Shown here piece after piece: positions 12,775 to 23,926 of a stretch of 64,000 nucleotides of DNA; the stretch's first letter is position 1; each line of letters begins with the position of its first letter. Location: positions 1,833,004-1,897,003 of the forward strand of contig JANPYM010000001.1 of NCBI GenBank assembly GCA_025890175.1, in the 5' to 3' direction. The stretch comes from Ciborinia camelliae (Eukaryota; Ascomycota; Leotiomycetes; Helotiales; Sclerotiniaceae). The notes beneath the pieces were generated by a model, which was given only the letters and a program-made list of their open reading frames with translations, had not been told where the DNA came from and searched no databases. The position numbers and the translations under genes were made by a program.

Positions 12775-13646
12775 TTTTTGATTTGTGATTGGTTGGCGTT
12801 TGGTCAAAAATATGCATCGATGCATGGAAAGGAGTTATTTTGAATATCAATCTTTTGTCTCTTGGGAAAACGAGGATGCTCGAATTTAGGATATTGGTAA
12901 ATACTACGGTACATTCTAGGAGGTTATGGATGAGGTATCCATTGTTATTTCTAGTGGATAGGTATTCTTGATTGGATAATAATACTCCAGGTATATATAG
13001 AGAAAGATGACCCATATAATTTTGTTAACTTTGGAGTCTTGGTTGCTCCGAGCCTACTTAAACCGACATTGAACCAAGATTGAATTCGTATCCAAATCGA
13101 TCCATTAACTCACAAATAGCAATGGCAATGGCAATATTAATGGCAACAAGTGGCCAGAAGAACACTGCTAAACACACATCTGTTTCCAAGTCAAATAAAA
13201 TAGTTCATGGTTAGTGAAATGTTATTATTCTGATTCCAAATTTCCACATCGCCGATCCTAAGCCTGCGTAGATAGATTCCAAAACGAATATTTTTAATAG
13301 CCCTCGCGCACCACATTGAAACGTGGCCCAGTAAGGTTTCTTGCCCCAAGAGGATACCGCTATTGTATCTAAATATTTCCGGAACACGCATCACATCTAA
13401 CCCATTTCAAGCGCCACGCTTTCAACATTCTCGTATCCAAGCCACGAAAGTTGAGCCCCTGGTGATATGATATCGACAAGAGAAATGCCGCCGAAGTCTC
13501 GAGATATTTTTGTTGTTGTCCAAAGTTGGACTACTGGGAATTGGACATGAACAAAAAAAAGAATGGCATTATGGCCCCTCTTCAACAATTGGTCAAGAGG
13601 GCTGAGAAGCGGATGATGGATGATGGATGATGGCTGACAATTGATT
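12775..13646. other. Intergenic region, convergent genes
   Basis: Shared 3' flanks of the MFS gene (plus) and the FolB-domain gene (minus). Nothing recognisable; small open frames on both strands lack coding character. Confidence 0.65.
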
Positions 13647-15110
13647 TCATCCCGAAGTGCCAGACTCTCCACTCTCCTCCAGATCTTCCGGGTACTTCTC
13701 CGCAATCCAGTCGTCCAGCGTGCCCCTGATGGGCCGTTCGGGCATCTCCAACGTCTTGTATCCTTTCCACAAATCAAGATATGGCGAATTGGGTAGGGGG
13801 CGAGTGTCCATGGTCATCTCAACACCGGGTGTGGTGTCGATATATATACTCGGCTTCTCCAACTTTATCTTGAGGATCGGACAAAGACGCATTACATCTA
13901 GTGTTTCCCAGGGAACCTGGGTATAGTCGTTACTGAGACTCTCCCATCTAGTAGCAGCTTCGGCATTTTCTGTACTGAGCTTTTTGATGATGTTGGGAAT
14001 CAAAAAGTGTCTGGTGATTCGTTTGCCTATGTACTCTGCCAATGCTTCCAGGGTTTGAAATGAAGTTTCTTCTATCGTCTAGAAATCGAGTTAATACGTA
14101 TGCTGGTAAATACGGAGGAATGCGGGTGACAGGCTGGTTACCTTCAAAGCGATCTGCTCCATATCCGAATAAAAATCTCCTGACCAGTTCCATTTGTCTA
14201 TCTCGATGTTCGCAACCACATTCTGTTTCATAGTGCGTTCCTTTTTCAACATGCCTATTATGGTGGGAACTGTGAGGTCATGCACTCGAAGGGTAGTGTT
14301 GCATGCCCAAGCGCCAGGAATGGTTGCGGGACTCTCTTCCTTGCCATCCGAAGGAGGCTTATTGTAAAGAGTTTGGGCCGCGAGACTGATGCCAGCTCCA
14401 CGTAACGATGATCTGGGAAGCATGACTTTATACGAGGACCAAGTGATATGATTTCCCGTTCCCAATCCATCTACAAATGCAAAATGGTTAATAAGAACTT
14501 GTATAAGTGTGTATGGGCTAAATCCCATTGCCCGACCAGGCGTGGACTGCATCGATTGATATCTTTTGACAGCTTCGATGATTCCTGATCTGAGGCGACC
14601 ATAATGAATAGTATCTTCCGTAATGTCATCGTAGTAAGAAGCCTCTTTGAAAGGTCGTTGCAGAGAAACTGACATGGAGACGAGGATTGGCTGAGATGGA
14701 ACAGCATCTATATTCCCATCCCAACCCCATGCAACAGCACCAACAGGGGCATTCAATTGCAAGTCTTTGATCCCAATGACAGCGATAGGCTCTTCACGAG
14801 CTCTTGAAAGCTCCCAGAGAGATAAGTTTTGATATAACTGCATATCTAAAACCAATGAATAGTCCTGCTCTTCTCAGTATTCTCCTTTGGGAGTAAAGTA
14901 GATGGATCCCTAATATGGACTTACTTGACTAGCAGGAGTTGCAGAAGGATCACTAGGATTAACTCTTTGATAAACAGATAGTATGTTAGTGAATGCAGGA
15001 AAACAGGAAAGCAGGTATTTGATGCCACTTGGAATGATAGCGAGATGTTTGTGTTGTTGTTATTGAAGATGAAAAGAAATAACAAGCAAAGAGGCTTACT
15101 GGGACTCCAT
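13647..15110 (-). CDS. Protein with two dihydroneopterin aldolase (FolB) domains
   Basis: Four exons on the minus strand: 15100-15110 (11 bp only), 14925-14964, 14142-14837, 13647-14078, giving 392 residues. The mini-exons were inferred because they supply an ATG (15108-15110) and phase-matched GT-AG junctions into the long third exon. Two FolB-like modules follow: about residues 35-165 (IGIKDLQLNAPVG...) and about 210-350. The second keeps the catalytic-looking GMLKKERTMKQ stretch (Glu and Gln as in the family) and a Lys-Pro near the end (KLEKPSIYI); the first has lost the corresponding Glu. In fungal Fol1, two such domains precede HPPK and DHPS in one folate enzyme; here neither follows. 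A role in pterin chemistry is possible; the exact reaction is not known. The tail is acidic. Confidence 0.75.
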
Positions 15111-15665
15111 TATGACTTAATGAATTAAAGGCGTTGGATTGAGGAAGGAAAGTTCGCTACATATGGAGTTGTAACATGGAAGTTATTTTATAGAATTGCG
15201 GGGCTGGAGATGGCCGAGATGTTGTGGCGGGGTCAAACTTATGATGGCAGAAATGGTAAAGGCGGTGTATTTAATAATATTATGACTTGATGGATGTTAG
15301 GTAAGGTAGATAGTATCTCCAGCTACCTAGTTTCGGTATTTCGGTAGAGGGTGATGACATATTATTGCATTGTTTCATTATTTCACATAAGCAAGCATGA
15401 GTCCGAGATCATGATTCGCTGGTACTATTTAATAAAGAGAGATGACCCAAATATAGAGCAGATGAATCCAACCTTCCGAAATAAAGGTTGGCACAGGTTA
15501 GTCTAGTTGGCAATATGCCATTAATAAGTTACAAATTTCAGAGTTAACCAGCCACCTCTAGCTATAGACGCCCTTTATCCGTGGCCTTATCCGTAGATGA
15601 TTTGTATATGCCTTTACCCCAGAACTCCGCGGTAGTAATCCAGAAACGCCTCGCCCAACAATCCA
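15111..15665. other. Intergenic region between two minus-strand genes
   Basis: Promoter side of the FolB-domain gene and 3' flank of the ING gene. AT-rich with no repeats of note; no gene seen. Confidence 0.65.
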
Positions 15666-16907
15666 TTAGGGCTTTTTGGGCATTTTAGGAGTACATACTG
15701 GACAAATCCAGGTACCCAAGGGGTCACTCTTGACGCCAACACAAGACCAATGAAACCATTCGTACGGACAGTCCTTGTTGTCGCAAGCCACCATGTCTCC
15801 ATAACTGATGTTGTGACATATGCAGTATTTCTTATCATCTCCACCCTCTTCATCATCAACATCAACCATGTCATCATCTCCATCAGCGTCTTTGCCTTGG
15901 CGTCCCGCAGCTTCTTCTTCCTCTACAGAACCAGACTCCGCATCACTAAGCTCACTGTCGTTTGCGGAGGATGGTGAGTTCTTGTGTCCCCGCTTTAGCC
16001 TGCTAAGGCCGGATTTTCCGGGTTTACCTTTGCGTGGAGCGCCACTTTGTCTGCTGCCCTGCGGAGCAACCTTCTTCTTCTGCGAGTTTCGTGGTCCAGC
16101 ACTACCACCACGTACAGCAGACGGTGTACCTCCACGAGGAGTACCGGGAGTCATTGACGAATGGCGAGCAAGTCCACTAGAAGCTGCTGGTAAAGTACCC
16201 GACCCTCCAGTGAGTCTTGGTCGCTTGTTGATCGCCCCAAGAGATGATTCCCGAGCTTGTCTTTGTAAAAGTAAAGTGGCAGCTGGCGTTGCTGGGGCAG
16301 AGGACGCTGTTGTGCCATTAAGTTGATTGATATTGTCGGATATTCTAGAATTACTCGGGTGGCGCGCATGGGGAGAGGAGACCGAATTTATGATTTCCCC
16401 CAGTGGTCTCGTTGCGGCATGGGTGTCTAATCGCGCACGGTCGGCCGGTTGTGGTCGTAGCAGCGAAGGCAAATCCGGGTCTTGTGGGAATTCTCCTCTA
16501 TCTTGTAATGATTTGATTTGTAAGTCGAGTCGTCGAACGTGGTTTTCAATAAGCGCTTCTAGATCTTTGGATAACTTGATTTTTTCATCCTGAAGACGCT
16601 CTGCTCTTTCATAATTCTCCGAAATGATCTTGTTCAAGGCTGCTTCTTTTGGATTCGGCTGGTGTCCCCCGTTCGCCTTGGTCCATTTTTGAAGCGCGGC
16701 ATCGTGCTTTGCTATGATAGTGAGGCACTCTTGCATTGCTTTATCCTTTTCTCCTATCTCATCTTGCTTGAAAGCAAGTTCGTGGGGCAAATTCGCGACA
16801 CGGTTGATCCAATCATCGAGAACCCCCGCTGTATCTAATTGCTCGACCTGTGGCATATTGTGCCTATGTTTGGGGACAAAATCGATGGAAAGATCGTCTC
16901 TGGGCAT
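15666..16907 (-). CDS. ING-family PHD-finger protein (NuA4-type subunit)
   Basis: Single exon, 413 residues, using the ATG at 16905-16907; the open frame extends 21 codons upstream only through a non-ATG start. Residues about 20-150 form the helical ING N-terminal region (DWINRVANLPHELAF, EKDKAMQECL). A long Ser/Pro/Gly/Lys-rich basic linker follows, then an acidic block (DADGDDDMVDVDDEEGG), then a C-terminal PHD finger from about residue 362 (YCICHNISYGDMVACDN...C...WFHWSCVG...WICPVC), ending in a short basic tail. ING PHD fingers read histone H3 methylated at Lys4. Yeast Yng2 sits in the NuA4 acetyltransferase complex and Yng1/Pho23 in others; the linker length and acidic block do not decide which one this is, Yng2-type being my preference. 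The gene is divergent from a histone deacetylase gene. Confidence 0.88.
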   Translation of the reverse strand: MPRDDLSIDFVPKHRHNMPQVEQLDTAGVLDDWINRVANLPHELAFKQDEIGEKDKAMQECLTIIAKHDAALQKWTKANGGHQPNPKEAALNKIISENYERAERLQDEKIKLSKDLEALIENHVRRLDLQIKSLQDRGEFPQDPDLPSLLRPQPADRARLDTHAATRPLGEIINSVSSPHARHPSNSRISDNINQLNGTTASSAPATPAATLLLQRQARESSLGAINKRPRLTGGSGTLPAASSGLARHSSMTPGTPRGGTPSAVRGGSAGPRNSQKKKVAPQGSRQSGAPRKGKPGKSGLSRLKRGHKNSPSSANDSELSDAESGSVEEEEAAGRQGKDADGDDDMVDVDDEEGGDDKKYCICHNISYGDMVACDNKDCPYEWFHWSCVGVKSDPLGTWICPVCTPKMPKKP

Positions 16908-16970
16908 TGTTATTAACGTTGACGGGAAACCCGCAGCAAACGTATTATGCAATATAAGATACGATATCAA

Positions 16971-16990
16971 GGAAGGAAGGAAGGAAGGAA
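16971..16990. repeat. (GGAA)5 microsatellite
   Basis: Five GGAA units followed by degenerate CGAAGGAACGGAGGAA, 64 bp upstream of the ING start codon, so probably in its 5' UTR or core promoter. Confidence 0.95.
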
Positions 16991-17358
16991 CGAAGGAACG
17001 GAGGAACCAAAAGCAGAAACAAAATCAAAGCCAAAAGACGGATAGGAAGATGCAGGTATCATGAAGATATGATGCCTTTTGATAGGAATGGTTGCGCATG
17101 CAAAACTGAAGTTGCGACAGCTGCTTACCTTAGATGTTGAAAATATCGATGATAAAAGTTATCAACAATCTACCTATCTGTATAGAGTAAATTAGTGAAG
17201 GGTGGCTCCAGCGCTCTTATCCCATTTGATTAGAAAAATAAAAATTGGGAATTTTCATTTTTACAAATAATTCGAGGGGCAGGGCAGAATCGGCAGATGC
17301 GCGAAGGTTGGGAGGGGCGTTTAAAATAAGTGAACACACGAACACACACAATGTGGGA

Positions 17359-17424
17359 TGGAAGGAAGGAAGGAAGGAAGGATGGATGGATGGATGGATG
17401 GATTGATTGATTGATTGATTGATT
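17359..17424. repeat. Compound microsatellite GGAA then GGAT then GATT
   Basis: About five GGAA units pass into about five GGAT units and then about six GATT units without a break; each step differs from the previous by one base. It is followed by looser ATTGACTGATTGATTG copies to about 17447. Confidence 0.95.
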
Positions 17425-18586
17425 AATAATTGACTGATTGATTGAGTGTCGGATTGTCGGCTGTGATGATATGATTAACGATTCAATAAAGAAACTACAG
17501 CCATCTGGAGTAACCTAAGGTAAAGTACGATGAAGTACAAATACTCGAGTAAGGGTTAGCCGCCCGGCAAAAGTCAAAGAGAATCTTAACCTACCTAGGT
17601 AGGTCTACAGTAGGTAAGGTACCTAGGAACCTCATTGATGTTAGTACCAGGTACTCCAGAGCTGTCTTTAGGGCCGTACGTATAAAATATTTGAAGTCAA
17701 TTAGATCCTTTATTGTCATTAATAATATAAATATTTTAATATTATATTTTATTATTTAGATAGTTAATAAAGTATTTATTTAGGTTGGTAGAGAAAGAAA
17801 ACAACATTTTATATGTATGGATGTACATATAAAATATTGAAATCAATTATTAGATCCCTTATCGCCATCAACAACATGGATGTTTTAATGCTGTACCTTA
17901 TTACTACTAGGTACCTCACTAAGGTACCTACCACCATGCGATTAGTAATACATAATTTGCATCAAGCACTTCGAATATTCCATCTATTTATTCCATCTAT
18001 TTCTTCCAGAGCCGCAATCCATATTGATACTAGGTACTCACATGAACTTTTAACTCGTACTCGTACTACCTACCTACCTAGCTATTCAATGATTGGTGAT
18101 CGAGACACATATAGAATCGAATTGTCGTCGTCGTCGACCTTCATTAAAGAAAAGTGTGGTCAGCAGCTTTCTATAATTTTCGGTTACTTTACAATCTCTC
18201 ACTCGCAAAAGAAAGTTGCTGAGGAGAAGGAAGGTGCATAACACACCGCAGATATATCTATAGACTGCACTGCCCCGCCTTCTCAGTTACATTTTGAAAA
18301 AAAATATATATAGTTAGGTGAACTGTAGCAGATTTAAAGAATAAACTGTATGCTTACCCATTAGCTGCAGACGAAAGGTATATACATTGAAAACTTCCAG
18401 CGAATTCCTTCTTCTTCATCCTCTTGATATCTGCTAATTCGCATTTGTACGCAGGGCGCATTCACGAGATCTTGCACGATACTATCCACAACCACTTTAC
18501 TCAATGGTCTTCACGATACCGACTCAAAAATCAATTACAATTCAGTATTTTAGATCGATAATTACTACCCTTCAACAATACCCAAG

Positions 18587-20017
18587 ATGGACATGGACAT
18601 GGGCTGCATAGTTCAAGAATACGGGGTCCCATTACAACAACCAGATGACAGTGATAATTATACGTACCTTACGAAAGTCAGAGAGGAAATTTCGAAGAAT
18701 GGAATCGTTCGGCCGAAGGGATATAATGTTTCGTTTCATCTGAACCCTATGGTCGAGAAACATCATTTCGGCAGAAGCCATCCTATGAAACCGTGGCGTT
18801 TGACTCTAGCAAAAGGGTTGATCATGGCATACGGTATGCATGCTGCCATGGATACTTATGCATCGCGAAAAGCAACCCAAGAAGAATTGGAGGATTTTCA
18901 TACCCACGAATATCTCGAATATCTAAAAACTGCCAAGGTCGGTTTACCGGACGATGAAGACAACAAACCATACAACCTTGGTAGTTATGATTGTCCTGTT
19001 TTTGATGGGCTTTTTAATTACTGTTCGATATACTCGGGTGCATCGATTGATGCTGCCCGCAAACTTAACCAAGGGCAGTCAGATATTGCCATAAATTGGT
19101 CTGGAGGTTTACATCATGCCAAAAAGTCCGAAGCTTCTGGTTTTTGTTATGTGAACGATATTGTTCTGGCAATACTTCAACTTTTGAGAAAGTTTCCGAG
19201 AGTTTTATACATCGATATAGATGTCCACCACGGTGATGGAGTAGAAGATGCCTTTAACTCGACAGGTCGAGTTATGACGGTTTCATTCCACAAATATGAC
19301 CCCGCCAATTTCTTCCCTGGAACGGGCGGTTTAGACGACACTGGCCCCAAAAACGAAAATAATCCAGGTGCCCATCACGCTGTCAACGTTCCTTTGTTAG
19401 ACGGGATCGATGACGAGCAGTATTTAAGGGTATTTAAACAAGTCATCTCGAAATGTGTCGAAAAGTTCCGCCCTAGTGCTATTGTCCTCCAATGTGGAGC
19501 CGATTCACTTGCAGGTGATCGTATCGGTACATTCAATATTCTCATCCAGGGCCACGGAGCTTGTGTTGAGTATGTCAAGAGTTTGAAAATACCTCTTATG
19601 CTTGTCGGAGGAGGCGGTTACACACCTCGAAATGTTGCACGTGCTTGGACAAATGAAACTAGCATTGCAATTGGTGCAAAGCTACATGAGGATCTCCCTT
19701 TGCATACACCTTACCGCAGTCATTTTCGAGACCAATCCCTATATCCAGACCTAACCGAGTTGTTAAGTGCCAAGGGTCAAACCGGAATCAGGAAGAATCA
19801 CAACACAGAGAAAAAGATCAATGAAATCGTGTCGAGCATTCATGAACAGCTGCGCTTTGTAGAACAAGCACCTAGTGTGCAAAGTCAACAAATTCCACCA
19901 GATTTGACAGGATGGAAACAAGATGTTGATGATGAGATCCGCGAGAGAAGGGAACAAGACGAATCATATAGGTTTCAGAGGGAAGAGGCTTTAGGGGTAC
20001 CAGGAGAGTATGCTTAG
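18587..20017 (+). CDS. hos2: Class I histone deacetylase, Hos2-type
   Basis: Single exon, 476 residues, start ATG 18587-18589. The deacetylase domain spans about residues 45-370. Visible catalytic features are the tandem His in SGGLHHAKKSEASGF, the metal-binding IDIDVHHGDG, the GGGGYTPRNVARAW loop near the end, and the catalytic Tyr-region ahead of it. The N-terminal YNVSFHLNPMVEKHHFGRSHPMKPWR is more like yeast Hos2 than Rpd3, and the length (yeast Hos2 about 450) fits. Hos2 deacetylates H3/H4 in the Set3 complex and also acts on active genes; that role is from yeast knowledge. The C-terminus is charged (DDEIRERREQDESYRFQREE). It is divergent from the ING-family gene, so two chromatin regulators share one promoter region; coregulation is inference. 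Confidence 0.94.
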   Translation: MDMDMGCIVQEYGVPLQQPDDSDNYTYLTKVREEISKNGIVRPKGYNVSFHLNPMVEKHHFGRSHPMKPWRLTLAKGLIMAYGMHAAMDTYASRKATQEELEDFHTHEYLEYLKTAKVGLPDDEDNKPYNLGSYDCPVFDGLFNYCSIYSGASIDAARKLNQGQSDIAINWSGGLHHAKKSEASGFCYVNDIVLAILQLLRKFPRVLYIDIDVHHGDGVEDAFNSTGRVMTVSFHKYDPANFFPGTGGLDDTGPKNENNPGAHHAVNVPLLDGIDDEQYLRVFKQVISKCVEKFRPSAIVLQCGADSLAGDRIGTFNILIQGHGACVEYVKSLKIPLMLVGGGGYTPRNVARAWTNETSIAIGAKLHEDLPLHTPYRSHFRDQSLYPDLTELLSAKGQTGIRKNHNTEKKINEIVSSIHEQLRFVEQAPSVQSQQIPPDLTGWKQDVDDEIRERREQDESYRFQREEALGVPGEYA

Positions 20018-20519
20018 GCCAGTGCTCTGTTGAGGTGAAATGGGTCGTTCGCGTGTAAGGAAGCGGGCGTACGGCAATTTCGGCGCATTTGTGGCGTTTG
20101 ATTGGATGGCGCAGGAGTTACCAAGATTATACCTGAGTTCCTGGATGCGGCATTTTTGATAATATTGAAAGCCATGGGAAGCCATGGGAACACACGGCAG
20201 TCATCTTCATGTTCATGGCAAAAGGGAGGACTGCATACACTTAGTAGTTGCAAGACCGACCAGGTTAAAATTTTAACAGTGAAGTTCTAAACCAATACCT
20301 ATCCATGACCAAAATTTGGCCAGTCTTCTTGCTCTACTCTATGATTAGCTTCTCTATCTCTGTGCGTATCGTCCAATTTTTCTACAATCACTTTATGGAA
20401 CACCGTCTATGTATCAAGGTCTTCAGTATCACCTGCAACTCCGCCGTAATTCGTCCCCTTGTCAATTGTTCTATTTCACCCTCAAATCGCACTCATCCCC
20501 TCATTCCCTCATTCCCTTA
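20018..20519. other. Intergenic region, convergent 3' ends
   Basis: Shared 3' flank of the deacetylase gene and the DUF3605-like gene. Nothing recognisable. Confidence 0.7.
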
Positions 20520-21315
20520 TTAAGATGCTTCTTGGCATGGAATCTCTCCCTTCGTCATTTCCTTCACAAATTCGGTGTCCGGATCATAGAGCATAATGTG
20601 AAAATGCTCCACCGCATGAATTGACTTCAAACTCCTCCAATTTCTAAACCAAATCACCTGTAAATGGAATTTCTCATCAGCTTTCTTCGCTTGTCAATAA
20701 AATCCCGGCCAAATCAGCCAAGCAAGCCATGGTGATACGCGAATCTCACATGCATATGCAGTAGAAGCAAAGAGTACTTACATTCTCACCCCCGCACCTT
20801 TCCCCAAAGACCCCATCCACCCACCGATCAATCTCCCCTTTCACATCATCCCTCGTATCGCCCGTGGTCGGATCATCTTCCAACGCAAATTTCGTCCACA
20901 CGACGAGATGGACGATCTTCTCGTCAATGCCGTACGGCCAATCATTCTGCAATACTTTAAAATCATCTTCATGGCGAAATGGCGCATCCTGCGCCTCGAT
21001 TCTCCCCTCCCCCCATTGCAATTTCACATCGAGCATGTATCGCATGATGGAGCCATATTTGGATTTGATGGCATGGCAATATTGTAAATATCGTCGCAGA
21101 TCTGAGGGCTTGCGTTGGAAGCGATCGAGCCGGTTCTCTCGGATGATCTGACGCACCGAGGGCCAGGATAGGATTTGGTATTCGGAGTCGGGCGTGCTCA
21201 GTATGGATATGTCTTTGGCGGAGAGGTTTTGTAGGAAATCGGGACATTGTGGGGGTTGGGAGGGGGGTGGGATGTTGGTTTGCCAGTAGGGGAGGGCGGG
21301 TGATATGCTACCCAT
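20520..21315 (-). CDS. GlcNAc-induced protein 1-like (DUF3605) protein
   Basis: Two exons on the minus strand, 20782-21315 and 20520-20657, around a 124-bp intron (GTAAGT...CAG), phase 0; 223 residues. The body is the DUF3605 type: a Pro-rich start, FLQNLSAKDISILSTPDSEYQILSW-like opening, KSKYGSIMRYMLDVKLQWG in the middle, DWPYGIDEKIVHLVVWTKF further on, and a C-terminal exon with AVEHFHIMLYDPD. Proteins of this family were named after a Candida gene induced by N-acetylglucosamine; no enzymatic role has been assigned that I know of. Without the second exon the frame would end in a short unrelated tail, and the spliced tail matches the family better, which supports the intron. Confidence 0.8.
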
Positions 21316-23390
21316 TTTGGGGGGTGGATGTACCAGTAGGTACCTAGGTACCGTATGGAATTCGATATTGTAGGGGTGCGTGGAAGGGAATCTGCAAGCC
21401 GGTAAGCCTCCTGTATAGTTATGCGAGCCGATGATGCAATGCTACGGTGTAGCGATTATGATTATGAATGGTGATAACTTACAAGCAAGGTGGTAAGCAA
21501 CGGGGAGGGATGGAACAGGACAGGACCGGATAGGATAGGATGGGTGAATTGGAAATAGATTAACAATGTGGGGTGATGGTGATGGTGTGGAGGAAGTATT
21601 AATTTATTTGTTTACGACCTAGGTATCAAGTAGGTTCATGTTGCATATTGATATGTACTACTGGTGCTATAATAATCAGTATTTGTTTGTTCAGAGGTGA
21701 TATGTGGTACATACCTATATTTGTACCACATATTCTGTACTTTCAACCCTAGGTAGGTATATTTGGGACGAGTCATAGAACCATTCCAATGATCTCCTAG
21801 GTACTCACTCACTCTATCAGCACTTCAACAATCGGAATGGCCCAAATAAAAGTTACCCCTTTCTTTAAGTGCTTCCCGAAATCTTGAAGCTATTCAACAC
21901 CCGGTTTTCCCGTCACCCATACTTTCTTTACCTTGCGGTACCTAATCATCTGACTCCTTCCGATAAAAATAAATCCATATGCAACAATGCAATAAATAAA
22001 CTCGGGGGTTTGAAGTTTATTGATTTTTGATTTGGTGTTACAGCTTCATGATCAATATCTCTCCAAGGTTCTCATTGACATCATTGACCAACCATGATTG
22101 GTTCATACGTCGTTCATTTCAGCCATTTGATCTGGGGTTGTCACCACTTTAATTTCCCTTGGCCTGTACCATCATGCTTTGATGTGTGTGCCCTGGGGGG
22201 TAATCTTTAGAGATTATGGCTTGGACTTTTCATTTTTAATGGGTAATATCAATGTATCGACCTCTGTACCGCGTACTGTTTTTGATTTATGGTTGCTATA
22301 TTTGACATTTAACATATGGTTTTTATCTTTGATATTCAATATATGGTTAACTGCCTATGATTTTCTATGTGAGAGAGGAGGAGGAGGAGGAGGAGAAGAA
22401 GACGGAGAAAAAGATGGAGAAGGAGAAGAGGAAGAAGAAGAAAAAGAAGAAAGAATGAAATACCGGGTAAATAATTCTTCATTATCTATCTAGTACTTAC
22501 TTCCTTATGTTGTGATACCAACCTCTATCTATCTAGTAAATTACGCCTTGAAGAAAGGAAGCCACAAACCACAACCCCAAACCGCAAACCATAAACATTT
22601 ACTAGGATGAACAAGCAAATGAAATTTAATTGGTCGACACTTCCAAGTTCGTTCTTACCTACCATAGCTGATACTACCTAATGCTGATGCTGATTGATGC
22701 TGATGCGCCTTTCTTCACTTTCTTTATAAATTAAGGTGAATGAGAAAATCCTCCAGGGGTTCCTTCCTTCCTTTTTGAATCTGTGAGTACCAGTATGAGA
22801 AAATGCTTGTAACTTAGTAATAGTCTATTAAGTGCTTTGAGAGCTTTCTTATTACTGTACCCGCGCGTACAAACACAATCAATTCATCACATCTCATCTC
22901 CAAAGGGCCTTTCGTTTTGTTTCTGTCTTCTGTCTGTTTCTACCTACCTAGTATTTACAATCACATACCTGAATATCAAAGTTGAAGCTTTCCAAACCTC
23001 ACTCTTTTTATCTTACCATCCATCACTTGTCGACATTTGAGATGACTAGAAATCAAGACGGATTTGTTACACTCTTTTGACCTTTGAAATATAAGGTGAA
23101 GGTGAAGCACTCAATCTTTCAAGCTGAATTGAATATCTGGATTTGTTTGCAGGCTGTAGTCTTGACATCCACTCACTTTTATACTTGATATCAAACCTCC
23201 TCCATTCATTTATACAAATACAACAATCCTTGAGATTATCCCTTCCCTCTCGATCTAAGAATAGTTGCATGAAGGTCTACTTTTTGACAACTCCTGATCG
23301 GATCAAACTACTTTCCTCACCACTCCAATATACCTCCTTTTCCACAACTTTCCATAACCACATATCAGCACCACGAGATACCACAACAAA
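21316..23390. other. Intergenic region with purine-rich tract
   Basis: Divergent 5' flanks of two genes. Contains a GGA/GAA-rich purine tract at about 22372-22455 and TAGGTA/TACCTA words at 21336-21352, 21620-21660, 21750-21800 and 22945-22955. The last 300 bases are pyrimidine-rich, as in many fungal promoters. No gene seen. Confidence 0.65.
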
Positions 23391-23926
23391 ATGGGAGGCA
23401 AACCTCGCAATTTCGGGATAAAGGAACATCGCCCCTCACCCTTGAAACAAGAAGTCTCGCAAAGACCCATCTCTATGCAATCACCCAGCATGGGTTTGGT
23501 CAGAGATCCGATGTTTTGGAAGAGGTTCTCGACGGCAATTCATATGTCGGAGGTAGATTTGAAGGAGTTGGAGAGTGGGTTTGCTACTAGTAAGAGGCTA
23601 GAGAGGAGAAAGGATTCTTATGGGTAGGTTTCATTCTTCTATTTTGGAGGGGCAAGAGGCACGAAGTGGGGTTGAAGAGATGAGAGGGGAGGGTGGATGT
23701 TTGAATGGGTAGGGTGAAAGCAGTTGGATATAAAAGAAGGGATAGAAGGGGTTTTGCTAACGATAACGTGTTTGGGAATAGTGGAGGTGAAGATTGGCTG
23801 GATCAACAATACAAGGAGAAACGTCGATGCCACTTCATTTGTATTGGAGTCACATTCTTGGTGGCTATTATCGTGACTGCTGCAGCGGTAGTGGCCTTGT
23901 ATTTCACAGGGAGAATACACTTTTAG
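23391..23926 (+). CDS. Small C-terminally anchored membrane protein, unknown
   Basis: Proposed exons 23391-23589 and 23724-23926 encode 133 residues; the junction uses donor GTAAGA at 23590 and acceptor CAG ending 23723, in phase 1. An alternative donor GTAGGT at about 23624 would need a weaker acceptor. The N-terminus (MGGKPRNFGIKEHRPSPLKQ and on) has a conserved-looking block SMQSPSMGLVRDPMFWKRFS. The second exon carries GGEDWLDQQYKEKRR and then a hydrophobic segment of about 24 residues (FICIGVTFLVAIIVTAAAVV) a few residues from the C-terminus. Positively charged residues before the segment predict a cytosolic N-terminus and a tail-anchor-like topology. I do not know the function. Confidence 0.65.

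Larger units (their letters stand above)
16908..18586. other. Divergent promoter region between ING and deacetylase genes
   Basis: 1.7 kb with strong microsatellites close to the ING start (16971-16990, 17359-17424), CCTA/TAGG words at 17590-17640 and 17910-18080, and AT-rich DNA at 17690-17900. No gene found. Confidence 0.65.
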
